In this document: positions 21,970 to 33,696 of the stretch, piece by piece
Numbering within the stretch: position 1 is the stretch's first letter
How the letters are laid out: every line of letters begins with the position of its first letter
Assembly (NCBI RefSeq): GCF_026210795.1
Contig: NC_089443.1
Span: 2,356,001 to 2,420,000, forward strand
Origin: Rhizophagus irregularis
Lineage: Eukaryota; Glomeromycota; Glomeromycetes; Glomerales; Glomeraceae
Length of the DNA: 64,000 nucleotides
Reading direction: 5' to 3'
The notes under the pieces: model-generated
What the model saw: the letters and a program-made list of their open reading frames with translations, nothing else
Database searches by the model: none
What the model was told of the DNA's origin: nothing
Made by a program: the position numbers and the translations under genes

Positions 21970-22542
21970 TTAGTATTTAATATGTCCGCCTTTAGCCTTA
22001 ATTACTGCTTTAACCTGATTAGGTAAACTCAAAATTAAATGATGTAACGGTTTGATACTAATTTTTCTCCATTTCTCCTTTATCACATTAATTAATTCCT
22101 GTTTAAACTTAAGCAGAGGCTTCCTTTTTTGAACCTGACAATCCAAATAATTCCACAGATTCTCAATCGGGTTAAGATCTGGGCTTTGCGCTACCCAATC
22201 TAATACCGGAATGTTATGCATTCTCATCCACCAAACACTATAAGTTGAAGTATGACATGAGGCACCATTTTGCTGAAAAATAGAGTTTGAATAATTATTA
22301 ACCCATAGTATAAAATTGTTAGCTAGGATGTTGATATAATCATCAGAATCTATGTTCCCTTTTACAACAACCAAAGGTCTAACTCCATGCTAACCAAAAC
22401 AACCCCAAAATATTACTGATCTTCACCAAACATAACTGTAGGTTGAATACAATCTTTATTATAAGCTTCTCCAGGGTTTCTCTATACTCTTGCTTGATCA
22501 TTTGATTTAAAAAGTGCGAATCTTGACTCATCTGACCACACT
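21970..22542 (-). pseudogene. Tc1/mariner transposase, DDE C-terminal segment
   Basis: The frame from 22374 to 21970 reads FQQNGASCHTS, then DWVAQSPDLNPIENLWNYLD, the second and third catalytic blocks of DDE_3 transposases. The usual QQDGA Asp is Asn, and the Glu of NPIENLW is kept. Upstream, VWSDESRFALFKSNDQARV supplies the first catalytic Asp in another frame, followed by stops and a frameshift near 22385. It is the 3' part of the gene split by insertions. Confidence 0.88.
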
Positions 22543-22725
22543 AAGATTTCAGACAATTATATTAAATCTGGTATATATAAAATGGGGTAAATTTTAAAGA
22601 AAAATTTTGAAAGGTGGTATGTAAAAACTGGGTTTTTTTAAAAAATGTGGGGGTAAAATGAGGTAACTAAAAAAATAGTGATAGGATTTTTATGGTTAAA
22701 TTTCTATAATTTTTAAAGTAGCATA

Positions 22726-23529
22726 CAGTCAACTCTCTTTATAGTCACACATTTGGGACAGTCCATATTTGGTGATTATAAAGAGATGTGACTATATAAA
22801 AAATTTCTTATATTAGTATATCATAATTCTGGCCAAAAATTAACATAATTTTGGCCAAAATTATACTCAAAACTTTATTGTATCGTAACTCCGCCAATAT
22901 TAATCGTAGAGAAATGATCTTACTACCATTTGATTCGTCTTGATGCGACGAATCTAATGGTATAAAATACAATCACTAGATCAATTTCTGAAATTAAAAA
23001 ATATTAAATGGTTTTTAAGTAGTAACTCCGTCAATATTGATCACAGAGAGATGAGCTTACCACCATTCGATTCGTCTTGATGAGGCGATTCCAACGAGCT
23101 ATTAATTGTCTTTTTACAATCACTAGGTACCGAGAAATTTAGCAAAATGTTAAATGGCGTAGTAAACGTAAATCAAGAAATATAATAATGCCGATGCTTA
23201 CCATTTTGTTGAATAACTCATCAGCCAGTGATCATAAAAGGATAAAACTACTACCATTCGATTCGTCTCAGTGAGATGATTCTAACAAGCTATGGTACAT
23301 CTTTGTATGATTATTAGATGCCAAGTTATTTAATATATTTTTTATATAACTGTGATTATAAATGGTTTTTTTTAATATAAGATTTTTGAGGATAGGTGTG
23401 ATAGTGACTATAGATAGATTGTAACTATATAGGATAGATTTTAATAATAAAGTGTTTTGAACATTCGACTGGTGTGACTATATAGTAGAATGTGACTATA
23501 ACAGGAGTGACTATAAAGGGAGTTGACTG
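22726..23529 (-). mobile_element. Pogo-type MITE, 804 bp (copy 3)
   Basis: CAGTCAACTCTCTTTATAGT and, at the other end, GAGTTGACTG, flanked by TA (22724-22725 and 23530-23531). Reverse orientation relative to 17338 and lacking one internal palindromic block of about 130 bp. Confidence 0.87.
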
Positions 23530-23585
23530 TATTATAATTGGGGTAAATTTCACATTTTAATATCGTATACTACATTATAAAAGTG

Positions 23586-23720
23586 TGTCCGCAGTATTGC
23601 AGATATATATTGCAGATTTTGAAGTCTAAAAATCTGCAATTCTGCAATACCATAATTATCCAATTTATCGCAATTAATGCTTGTAGTGCAATTCAATTAC
23701 ATAATTGCAGATCAAAAAAA
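23586..23720. repeat. TGCAG/TGCAAT palindromic repeat patch
   Basis: Short repeats such as AAATCTGCAATTCTGCAATA resemble the subterminal repeats at both ends of the 12.5 kb element (29380-29580 and 41780-41860), suggesting relatedness of the two elements. Confidence 0.5.
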
Positions 23721-23759
23721 AATTTTTTTTATTAAAGTGTTTTTTTTTTTTCTTTTTTT

Positions 23760-24900
23760 TAGGTGATTCCTTGGAAACTAGGAAATAGACGGCTTGAAAT
23801 TTACCAGTAAGTTTTATTTATTTTTATTTTTTATTAAGGATGTTTATTAACGTTTTTTTTTTATTTCTTTTAGAATGGACTCCTTGGAAACTGGAAATGG
23901 AGTCTTGACCGGTTTGAAACTATACCGGTAAGTCATTTTTATTTTATATTTATAATACTTTATGGATAGCAATATTAACACCAATATTATTTTTATTTTT
24001 TATAGCAGCACTTCGAAATGGTTAATTTAAGTAGACTACCAATTTTTTTTTGTTTTTGCTTATATAGAAGTTTAATGTAGGTACAAGTTGAATAGGAAAT
24101 AACTCGTTTAAGATTACTTCTGATGGTAAATGGTTTAAATCATAGCCATCATGAAAGCTAAAGATCTGATTGAAAGAAGAAATTTTGAGTAACAACAAAA
24201 GTAAATTTTTTGAATAGTATAAATGGGTTCTGTGCTAGGAAAATCGAGGTACGAAAGGCGCAGTATAATTTGAGATAAACAATGATAAACAATAGCGTTA
24301 TACAATCCAGGCATTTTTTGCCAATAAAAAATGGTTCTAATTTTAGGTATGATGATCTACATCACATGATTTAGTTTTGTATTACAGAGAATTTTGCTAT
24401 CAATTTAACCTTCCGAAACATTGTTACACTAATTTTTTTTTCTTTAATGGCTTGGACGACTTGAACCTAAACCAAAAAATTTTTGGTAGGTGTTGCGTCA
24501 TTTTTTGTGTTTGTTCATTTATTTTTTTGCTTTCTTTCATTATTATTAACTATTATTTCTTTTTTTTATAGGTTTATAGACTTTCAGAGCTTTTCGAATG
24601 GCCTCCTTTTTTATTGGAACGGTATATTTCTTTTTTTTTTTGTTTTTTTTTTTATTATAGAAATGGTACTAACATTCTACTTTTTTTATAGGCTGGACCT
24701 CTAAAAGTCTAAACTTTCCAGAATAGGTTATTGTGGGAACGGTGCTGGCGTTCCACTTCAGAAGTTTTTTATAAAAAGAGGAAAGAAATACAGGTACATC
24801 TTTACTTATGGGAGTATAATATTCCATATAATAAAACATCATTACTTTTTATTTTTTGGGGGGGTTTATTTTAATGAAAATTTGTTTATCTCATGAAACA
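23760..24900 (+). repeat. Leader array of exon-like units upstream of the DUF7869-like gene
   Basis: Repeated acceptor-exon-donor patterns are seen. Examples: TTTTTTAG, GTGATTCCTTGGAAACTAGG, then a donor GTAAGT near 23807; TTTTAG, AATGGACTCCTTGGAAACTGG and GTAAGT (23873-23930); TTATAG, GTTTATAGACTTTCAGAGC and GTATAT (24570-24620); then further acceptors near 24692, 24760 and 24900. They sit between the element's left arm and the ORF at 25141 in the same orientation, so spliced 5' leader exons are likely. Confidence 0.55.
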
Positions 24901-25140
24901 GCCCGTGAAAAAGGAAAGGAAATACTTTATGAAGCATAATACTCCGAATCCTTATGGAAATTCTTTCTTTTTTAAGCTCTTTCTATTTTTTTTAATAAAA
25001 AGGATTACTTTTTTTTATTTTTTTGTTTTTACTTTTACTTTTAGAGTTTATTTTAATAAAAATATTTATTTTACAGATATTTTTTATTTTTTAACGAAAT
25101 TTTTTTGGTTTCTTTTTTAATAAAATTTATCACAATTTCA

Positions 25141-26911
25141 ATGAGTTCCGCAACGCCTGTTTATAATTTTATCGAGTTAGGATTAGAAGAATATGAGGAA
25201 AATGAAATGGTACTTGATGTGGTACATGATTTAATGACATTTTTTAAAGATTCTACAAACTGTACTTGCCGAAATTCTTCTAATAAAAAAGATCTAAGAA
25301 CCTGTTTTGAAAAAGTAGGATTTAAGCATTTTTTTGAAAGACACTTGGAATTAAAAGCATTAGAAAAACATGAATTTGAACTTCATATAAAAAGCCAATT
25401 AATGGTCTTTGAAATTTCAAATGAAAAAGATGAAAAAAACGAAAAAGATAAAAAATCACGTCATTCATACCGATATAGCTTTAATATATCTTTACCACTT
25501 TGTAAACCTGCCTATATGAAATTATGCAATTTAAATGATTATAAACTTTTAACTTTACAAACTCATCTTCAAGAAAATGGATTAATTGAGCGTACTTCAT
25601 GGCAATACTGGACGTGTTTCAAGGCGAAATTCTAAAGTCTTTGTTGATTTCAATATAACATCTTCTGTTAAAGAATATTTAGTACAATATGGAACTATTT
25701 ATGGTTTACCATCTCCTATGAGACATCGTAATGATTCTGGAAATTTTATATATCTTCCAACTGGTGAAAATTATACTTCAATATATAAGAAATACAAAGA
25801 AGATTTTTATCTTGAACATGATGAAAGTGAAACTATCATTTCTTATTCTACATTTCGTAGACTTTGGCACGAATTAATACCTAATCTCAAATTCCAACCT
25901 TCTGCATCTGATCTTTGTGAAAAGTGTGTAGAATTCAAAGCAAAAATGCAAGCAGCGAAAAGTGATATTGATAAATACAATATTATAAAAGATCAATATG
26001 AAGAACACCATAAAGCAGCAGATCTTGAACGAAAACATTATAATGATAATATCGAAAAAAGCAAACAGGATTTATCTATAGCACATATTTGTTATGATTG
26101 GGCACAAAATGTATCAATTCCATATTCACCACAGCAAGTTGGATCAATTTTTTTTAAAACAGCCTATGCTATTCATTTATTTGGTGTTTGCAAAACCGAA
26201 GGTGGAGAAAATAGACAAATAAATTTTGTTATTACGGAAGATGAATTTCCTAAAGGTGTGTCAAAAGGGGCTAATACAACATTAAATATGGTTTATCAAG
26301 CAATTAAAACATTTGCTAAAGATGGAAAAAAAGATTTACATATTACATGTGATAATTGTATCGCACAAAATAAAAACAATTTATCACTTTTTTTTTGGTC
26401 TTAGTTGAGTATGTTAGGTTGGTATAATAATATAACAATTAACTTTATGATACCAGGTCATACAAAATTCATTTGTGATTCATTTTTTGGACATATAAAA
26501 AAAACTTATCGAAATCAAAAAGTTAATACTGTAGATGATATTGAAGATATTGTAAATAATTCATCAAAAGGTAATGAAGGACTTAGGTATAATGGTGGAA
26601 TTGGATGGAAGTGGTTTGATTTTCAAAATTTTTTTTCAAAAAATAATTTTATAAATTTACCCCATATAACAAAATATCATCATTTTCGTTTTAGTAATTT
26701 ATTAGAAGATTTAGGAAAAGTTTATTGTTCTGAAAATTCTAGTGGTGTTGAAATTTGCCATAAGCTTTTACGTGATGATAATAATTTTAATATAAATGAA
26801 AAATTAGATATTTTGGATGTTATGCATATATCTGAAGAAAGAAAAAAATATTTATATCAAAAAATTCGTCAACATATAGAAGATCCATACAAAAATGTTT
26901 ATTATCTTTGA
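25141..26911 (+). pseudogene. DUF7869-like transposon protein, frameshifted
   Basis: Starts ATG 25141 (SSATPVYNFIELGLEEYEEN). A frameshift near 25590-25620 moves the frame: HLQENGLIER continues as LHGNTGRVSRRNSKVFVDF. Next come SYSTFRRLWHELIPNLKF, SDLCEKCVEFKAKM (Cys pair), LHITCDNCIAQNKNN and, after one in-frame TAG at 26402 (probably from TGG), PGHTKFICDSFFGHIK. The CDNC...QNKNN...GHTKF blocks are those I associate with DUF7869, a domain common in transposon-linked eukaryotic proteins. The aspartates in CDNC and CDSFFG could be nuclease residues, but this is inference. About 590 residues if repaired. Confidence 0.72.
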
Positions 26912-27429
26912 TATATTTGTATTTTTTATTATTTTTCTTAAATAAAAAAAGAAATTACTAATTTAAAGTTATAAATTCCTTAAAAAATTAATTTACTACC
27001 TATTGATCAATTGAAATAACTACCTATCAATGCTGAATTGATTAATATTAGATGTATTATGATGAGATAAGTCTAATAAGCTATTATCTGTCTTTGTATG
27101 ATCGATAGGTAATGAATTACGGTACTTCGATTTTTCAAAAAAAATGTATGTCGATCATTTCCAAATCTATTTTTAGATTTTATGGCTGATTGTTACACAA
27201 AAAATTGATGATTTTTAAACTTCGATTTACTAATTTTGATAATAAGATAATATGCTATAAAATTTGCACCAAATGATTCTCATATGTCACAGATTCAGAT
27301 GCACAAAAAATCTCAATTTTGGTAAAAAATATCTCTAACCCTTATTTTCCTAGCACAAAACCCAAATAGTATATTTTTTACTACATGAATTTACTATAAT
27401 TTTTATTTTTTAATTTATAAGGCTATGCA
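26912..27429. other. 3' region of the 6.6 kb element, non-coding
   Basis: AT-rich, no gene. Contains CTACCTATTGATCAATTGAA and a partial inverted match TGATCGATAGGTAATG around 26997-27120, which could be part of a decayed MITE. Confidence 0.4.
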
Positions 27430-28626
27430 TAAAGCTCCAAACGGGTCGGTTTGGTCCGGATTATAGACGGTTCAGATTAGAGCCGAAATCCGTAAGAACT
27501 GAACCGAAAAACTGGCAGTTCGGTTCGGTTTAATCTGATTTTTATAAAAATGCGAAAAATCGAATAGCCGGCCATCTAGTGATCATATAAAGTCGAACCA
27601 TATATCATTGGATTCGTCTCGACGAGACGCGTCGAATGGTGGTAAGATCATGTCTCTAGCATCGATAGATCACACGTTAACCCACGCTAAATGATTTATC
27701 AATAATTGGAATTAGCAAGCTATCTATCGGTGCTAGAGACATGATCTTAGCACCATTCGACGCGCCTCAGTGAGACGAATCCAATGAATATAAATTCGTT
27801 CGTGTATGACCACTGGATGGCGAATAATATCAAGTTTCGCATTTTTTTAAAATTTTCAAGCGTTAAAAATTAAAAATTCTGATACATGAATTTATTCGTT
27901 GTCCAATGGTCGTACAGATATGAAATAGGACTCATTGGATTTGTCTCGATGAGACGAGTCGAATGGTGGTAAGATCACGTCTCTAGCATCGATAGATAGC
28001 TTGCTAATGCCAATTTTTTATAAATTATTTAGCGTGAATTAACTTACGATCTATTAATGCTAGAGACATGATCTCACCACCATTCGACTCATCTCATCGA
28101 GACGAATCCAATGAGTCCTATTTCATATTTGTACGACTATTGGACAACGAATAAATTCATGTATCAGAATTTTTAATTTTTAACGCTTGAAAATTTTAAA
28201 AAAATGCGAAACTTGATATTATTCGCCATCCAGTGGTCGTATATGGACGAATTTATATTCATTGGATTCGTCTCACTGAGATGCGTCGAATGATGCTAAG
28301 ATCATATCTCTAGCATTGATAGATAGCTTGCTAATTCCAATTATTGATAAATCATTTAGCGTAGGCTAACATGTGATCTATCGATGCTAGAGACATGATC
28401 GTACCACCATTCGATGCGTCTCGTCAAGACGATTCCATTGATATATGGCTCGACTTTATACGATCACTAGATGGTCGGCTATTCGATTTTTCACATTTTT
28501 ATAAAAATCAGATTAAACCGAACGAACCTCCGGTTTTTCGGTTCTAATACCTGAACTGAACTGAACCGAATTTTGAGCCGGTTTCGGATCGGTTCCCCGG
28601 TTTAGCCCGAACCGTTCGGAGCTTTA
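27430..28626. mobile_element. 1.2 kb palindromic MITE, 8-bp perfect target duplication (copy A)
   Basis: Begins TAAAGCTCCAAACGGGTCGG and ends CCGTTCGGAGCTTTA. Flanked by GCTATGCA at 27422-27429 and 28627-28634. The whole element is a near-palindrome of blocks around ATTGGATTCGTCTCRACGAG and TATCGATGCTAGAGACATGA. Non-coding. TIR form and 8-bp duplication suggest hAT. A second, more diverged copy is at 42210-43383. Confidence 0.85.
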
Positions 28627-28634
28627 GCTATGCA

Positions 28635-29122
28635 GATTTATTTTTTAAATAGTATTTATCATTAGAGCAATACTACAAAAATTTTAGCAACTTTATTTTT
28701 TTTATTTTTTTTTGGTAAAAAAAAAAATTTTTATTGAAATGTAACCAATTAAAATATAAATAAGTAATTAATAAAACAATTCAAATTTGAGTCATTTTTT
28801 TCAAACTAATCACATTAACTTTGTTATATAATAACTTTATTATAAATTTTGTGATATTACATATACTAAAATCTGATCAATAAACTATATATATATTTAT
28901 TCGTAATAGAGGTTTTCTCAATATTCTAATTATTATTGTAAAAAAAATCTTTTTTTTCTTTTTATATGCTGATTCTTCATATAACAGATAATGGTAAAAT
29001 TTTAGGTAAATTTTGAATTTTTTCAATGTAGTATATATAAAAGTGGGTATAAATTCTGAAATTTTTTGGGGTAAATTTCTTCATTTTTTCTTCCCATATT
29101 ATATATAATTGTCCAGGGTCTT
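28635..29122. other. Right arm of the 6.6 kb element
   Basis: AT-rich, A- and T-runs, no ORF. Contains TATACTACATTG-type sequence also present in the left arm (about 23572), consistent with subterminal inverted similarity. Confidence 0.45.
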
Positions 29123-29354
29123 ACCACACCACACTTTTCCACTCTTCTCCCCAGTTTTTTTTTTCTTTACGCCATCTCAACTAATTTTTTCAATGCCTAT
29201 CAGTTAAATAAGGTTTTTTGTATGTAATATAACTTTCAAGACCCTCATTATGGAGATATTTTCCAACAGTATTATAGTGCAGGGTAGTATTAAGCTGAGA
29301 GTTAAGTTTATCAGTTATGTTACCAAGAGGAGAAAATCGGTTAGTACAGATAAT
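29123..29354 (-). pseudogene. Tc1/mariner transposase, middle segment
   Basis: Minus-strand frame reads IICTNRFSPLGNITDKLN, then NTVGKYLHNEGLESYITYKK, PYLTDRH, a stop, KN, a stop, then LRWRKEKKNWGEEWKSVVW. This is the linker between the second DNA-binding helix-turn-helix and the DDE domain of Tc1-like transposases. Both ends coincide exactly with target duplications of the two large insertions. Confidence 0.87.
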
Positions 29355-29379
29355 TAAGGATGATGTCACAAATATGTAA

Positions 29380-29580
29380 TTATGGAATAATTGCGATTTA
29401 CAGTATTGTGGAATATTGCGGATTTTTAAATCTAAAAATCTGCAAATCTGCAAATCTGCAATTATTTGCAAATTTGCAAATATTCTGCAAATCCGCAAAT
29501 ATCGCAAGTACCGCAATTCAATTGTGAAATATTTGCAGTACTTTGCGATATTTGCAGATTTGCAGAATGTCTGCAAAAAA
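29380..29580. repeat. Left subterminal TGCAAAT/GCAGATTT repeats
   Basis: Dense short direct and inverted copies of AAATCTGCAAATCTGC and TTTGCAGATTTGCAG. Such clusters near termini of hAT-type elements usually bind the transposase. That role is inferred here. Confidence 0.6.
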
Positions 29581-29684
29581 AACTATTTTTTTTTTAATAA
29601 AATATAATTACTACTAAAAAAAATATATTTCTATTTATTATTAATAAAAAAAAAATTATTTTACATAAAAAAAAATTAAAAGAA

Positions 29685-29910
29685 AACGCCGGAACTTATA
29701 GTTCTAGCGTTTTAATTAAAAAAAAATTAAAAGAAAATGCTGGAACCTATAATTCTGGCATTTTTACATAAAAAAAAATTGAAAAAAAATACCAGAACTT
29801 TAGTTTCAGCGTTTTTACATAAAAAAAAATTAAAAGAAAATGCCAGAATCTATAGTTCTGGCGTTTTTACATAATAAAATTAAAAGAAAACGCCAAAACC
29901 TTTATCAGAA
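29685..29910 (+). repeat. About 63-bp tandem repeats, left array
   Basis: Four units of AAAAGAAAACGCCGGAACTT followed by an inverted half AGTTCTAGCGTTTT, each a hairpin separated by A-runs. Mirrored by about six units at 41383-41760. Confidence 0.75.
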
Positions 29911-30699
29911 AATTTTTTAAGATGCAGAACTGCAGAGATCTGTAAAATTAGCAGATCTCTGCATTTTTTATGTGAATTTATGCAAAAGTCTGCAATTTTG
30001 CAGATCTCTGCTTTTTAATTTTTACAAAATTTTGCAATAATCTGCAATTTTGCAGATTTCAGCTTTTTTTTATGTGAATTTATGCAGAAGTCTGCAATTT
30101 TGCAGATTTCAGCTTTTTTTTATGTCAGAATATCAATTTGATTTGCGATTTCATCACACAATTAACTCTTAACACTTTTAACACTTAAACTTTGATTAAC
30201 TTTTAAACTTTGATTAAAACTTGATTTATTACTTAAATAATTTTTTTATGATACTCTTTAAAGAAAAAAATTTACAAGACTTTAAAGAAATAATTTTTTC
30301 TACAACACTTTTTAAATTTTACAAAATAATTTTTTCTATCACCCTTCAAAGAAAAAATTTTATGACTTTAAATAAATAATTTTTCTATAATACTTTTTAA
30401 AGAAATAATCTGTTAAAGATTCCAAAGAAAAAAAATTTGTTAAAATTTTTATTATTAAGCTTCGAAGCTTGTCAGAAAAATTTTTTTTTTTAAAAAAAAT
30501 TTATTTACGAGGTTCGGGCAAATTCGTCCAACATTCGGCACATAATCTGCAACATGCATATTGGACTAAAAAGACATCAGACTCCATTATCTCCTACTTT
30601 CATAAAAAACATTTTACTTCGTAAGCAGAAGTACTCCATTTCGAAGCTATTTATTCCTTCAAATTTTTTTTATTAATATTATTTAACAAATGTTAGCAA

Positions 30700-31490
30700 A
30701 TGTTCATTTTATTAGTCCAGAACACCAAAGGTATATTCCAGACTCTCCATTTTTAAAGGTAACCTTCGAAATTTGTATTTTTCTTTTTGTTTCAAGTCCA
30801 GGACTCCCATTTTGAAAGTTACCTTCGAAAAAAATGTTATTCTTATTAATTTTATTAACGAACATTGTTAACGTTTGTTTATTAAGTTCTGAATGCCAAA
30901 GTACAGCTCTGGACTTTATTTTGAAAGTTGGAGTTGAAACTTCAGTAAATATTTTTATTTTTTAGGTCCTGAATGCTGAAGTACGGCTCCAGACTTCATT
31001 TTTGAAGGTAAAAAAACCTTCAAATTTTTTTTTTATATTTAATTTTAACGAATATCACTAACGTTTATTTTTATGTTTTTAGGTCCTAAGCGCCAAAGAA
31101 CGGCTCCGGACGTTTATTCAAAGGTAAAAATCTTTGAAATATTTTTTTTTTTATATTTTAACTTTAACGAACGTTAATTACGTTCGTTTTTGTATTTTAT
31201 AGGTCCTGACGCCAAAAATGGCTCTGGACTTTACTTTGAAGGTAAAACCTTCGAAAAAAAAATATTTTGTTTTATTAACTTTATTGACGAACGTTAACTA
31301 ACGTTTCATCTTATTTTTTTAGATAAAGGAAGCCGAAACTGAGTTTCAGGCTCCTATATCAATGGTGAAACAAACCTTCAAAAAAAAAATCAATTTTTTT
31401 TAAAATTAATTTATATTGACGAACGTTAACTAACGTTTCATCTTTTTTTTTAGTTAAAGGAAGCCGAAAGACAAGCTGTGTAATAACCGA
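30700..31490 (+). repeat. Exon/intron-like unit array, first part
   Basis: About seven units. In a typical unit an acceptor TTTTTAG precedes a 39-42 nt exon-like segment beginning GTCCTGA and ending TTTGAAG. A donor GTAAAA follows. The intron-like segment begins with CCTTCAAA, complementary to the exon end, and contains AACGAACGTTAACTAACGTT, a palindrome that includes CTAAC. The series stops in the middle of a unit at about 31489 and its continuation is at 38137. Confidence 0.7.
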
Positions 31491-31852
31491 AAATACAATA
31501 AAATAGAATAAGAATAAATAATTAACTGACGGGTAAATAATTAGCCGATAAAATTATATTTATAGTTTAGTTTAGTTTAACAAGATAGTCATATGATAAT
31601 AGATCTTTTATTTTCTTAATTTTTATTAGAAAAAAGATAGTCATATTAGAAATATTTTTCTTAAAATGTATAAATACAAGTGGATTTCAATAGGAAATTC
31701 TGCAGTTCGAGTTTGAAGTTCAATTTTAAAAAAAAAAATAAATAAAAATAATATTTTGGTAAGAAAATAATGTTTTGTAATTTTTGTAATTAATTTTTAT
31801 TTTATTTCAAACCAAGCATAGATATTATTCGAACTCAACATGTCGGTGGTAA
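31491..31852 (+). mobile_element. Possible LTR-like block
   Basis: Starts TGTAATAACCGAAAAT and ends GTCGGTGGTAACA (TG...CA). A TATA-like TATAAATACAAG lies about two-thirds in. A related block at 46321-47187 starts TGTAATCATAG and ends GTTGGTGATAA, with TATAAAAAGAGG at a similar relative place. No primer-binding site or matching second LTR found, so only a suggestion. Confidence 0.35.
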
Positions 31853-31875
31853 CATACGATATTTATTTTAATATC

Positions 31876-32735
31876 CTCACAGGTCGAAAGAGCACCATTG
31901 TCCAAAATTCAAAAAATGCAAATTCCACATTTTTCTGGAAAATGGTGGGAAATTGTGGAAAATGCTGCATTACGCCGAGCAATTTTTTGAAATAGCATTG
32001 TTACAACATTGTCTGATTTAGCAAATTTTATGAAAATTTGGGAAAATACTACATTATATCTCAAATGTAACATTTTGTAACATTTCATAACATTGTTATA
32101 ACATTGTCATTAAAATCAAATTTTGCTTTTTTTTTGTCAAATGTTCCAATTTTCTTACAAATGGTGCATTTTTATGAAAATTCCACATTTTATCTCAAAT
32201 GTAATAACATTTCATAAAATTGTTATAACATTGTCAATTAAAATTAAATTTTGCTTTTTTTTTGTCAAATGTTCCAATTTTCTTTCAAATGGTGCATTTT
32301 TATGAAAATGCCACATTTTATCTTCAATGTGATATTATTGTAACAACATTTCATAAAATTGTTGTAACATTGTCAATTAAAATCAAATTTTGTCAAATAT
32401 TCCGATTTTCTGGCAAATGGTGTATTTTTTTATGAAAATTCTATATTTTCTGTCAAATGTTGCATATTTTCAGCAAATTTTACGTTTTTTTGGCCAAATG
32501 TTTCATTTTTGTCAGAATGTTAAAATGTTACATTTTTTTTTGAAAATGCTCAATAATATGGCATTACACTGGAAAATGTAGCATTTCACCAAATTACACT
32601 AAAAAGCATCACAATTATCACATTTTTTGGAAAATTCCACATTACATTAAATTACACTAAAAAATGTAGCACTATACTAGATTATATAGCATTACACTAA
32701 AAAATACTGTAATTACACTAGACAATGTAGCATTA
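31876..32735. repeat. Simple AT-rich block of ACATTTT/AAATG repeats
   Basis: Degenerate repeats of CATAACATTGTTATAACATT, TTCCACATTTT and GCATTACACTAAAAAATG. Direct near-duplicates of about 125 bp occur at 32110 and 32245. Frames here are open by composition only. Confidence 0.6.
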
Positions 32736-33696
32736 CAGTCAACTCCCTCTATAGTCACTCCCGTTATAGTCACATTCTACTATATAGTCACACCAGTTGA
32801 ATGTTCAAAACACTTTATTATTAAAATCTATCCTATATAGTCACAATCTATCTATAGTCACTATCACACCTATCCTCAAAAATCTTATATTAAAAAGAAC
32901 CGTTTATAATCACAGTTATATAAAGAATATATTAAATAACTTGGCATCTAATAATCGTACAAAGATGTATCATAGCTTGTTAGAATCGTCTCACTGAGAC
33001 GAATCGAATGGTGGTAGTTTTATCCTTTTCCGATCACTGGCTGACGAGTTATTCAACAAAATGTTAAACATCGGCATTATAATATTTCTTGATTTACGTT
33101 TACTGCGCCATTTAACATTTTGCTAGATTTCTCGGTACCTAGTGATTGTGGAAAGACGATTTATAGCTCGTTGGAATCGCCTCATCGAGACGAATCGAAT
33201 GGTGGTAAGCTCATCTCTCGGTGATCAATATTGATGGAGTTATTACTTAAAAACCATTTAATATTTTTTAATTTCGGAAATTGATCTAGTGATTGGATTT
33301 CGATGTATCTTATACCATTAGATTCGTCTCATCAAGACGAATCGAATGGTAGTAAGATCGTCTTTCTAGAATCAATATTGGCAGAGTTATTACACAAAAA
33401 CCATTAATATTTTTTTAATTTCGGAAATTAATCTAGTGATTGGATTTCGACGTATTTTATACCATTAGAACCGTCTCATCAAGACGAATCGAATGGCGGT
33501 AAGATCATCTCTCTACGATTAATATTGGCGAAGTTACGATACAATAAAGTTTTAAGTATAATTCTAACTAAAATTATGTTAATTTTTGGCCGGAATTATG
33601 ATATACAAATATAAGAAATTTTTTATATAGTCACATCTCTTTATAATCACCAAATATGGACTGTCCCAAATGTGTGACTATAAAGAGAGTTGACTG
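32736..33696 (+). mobile_element. Pogo-type MITE, 961 bp, complete (copy 4)
   Basis: Same length as copy 2 and almost the same sequence, flanked by TA on both sides. The near identity of copies at distant sites points to recent transposition. Confidence 0.88.

Larger units (their letters stand above)
22543..29122. mobile_element. 6.6 kb element encoding a DUF7869-like protein, 8-bp target duplication
   Basis: The left end reads AAGATTTCAGACAATTATAT and the complement of the right end AAGACCCTGGACAATTATAT. The flanks are ACCACACT (22535-22542) and ACCACACC (29123-29130). Excision at these sites restores the Tc1 transposase reading WKSVVWSDESRF in frame. Inside are a pogo MITE, a leader with exon-like units, the DUF7869-like gene and a 1.2 kb palindromic MITE. 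The superfamily of the element is not settled. Confidence 0.8.
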
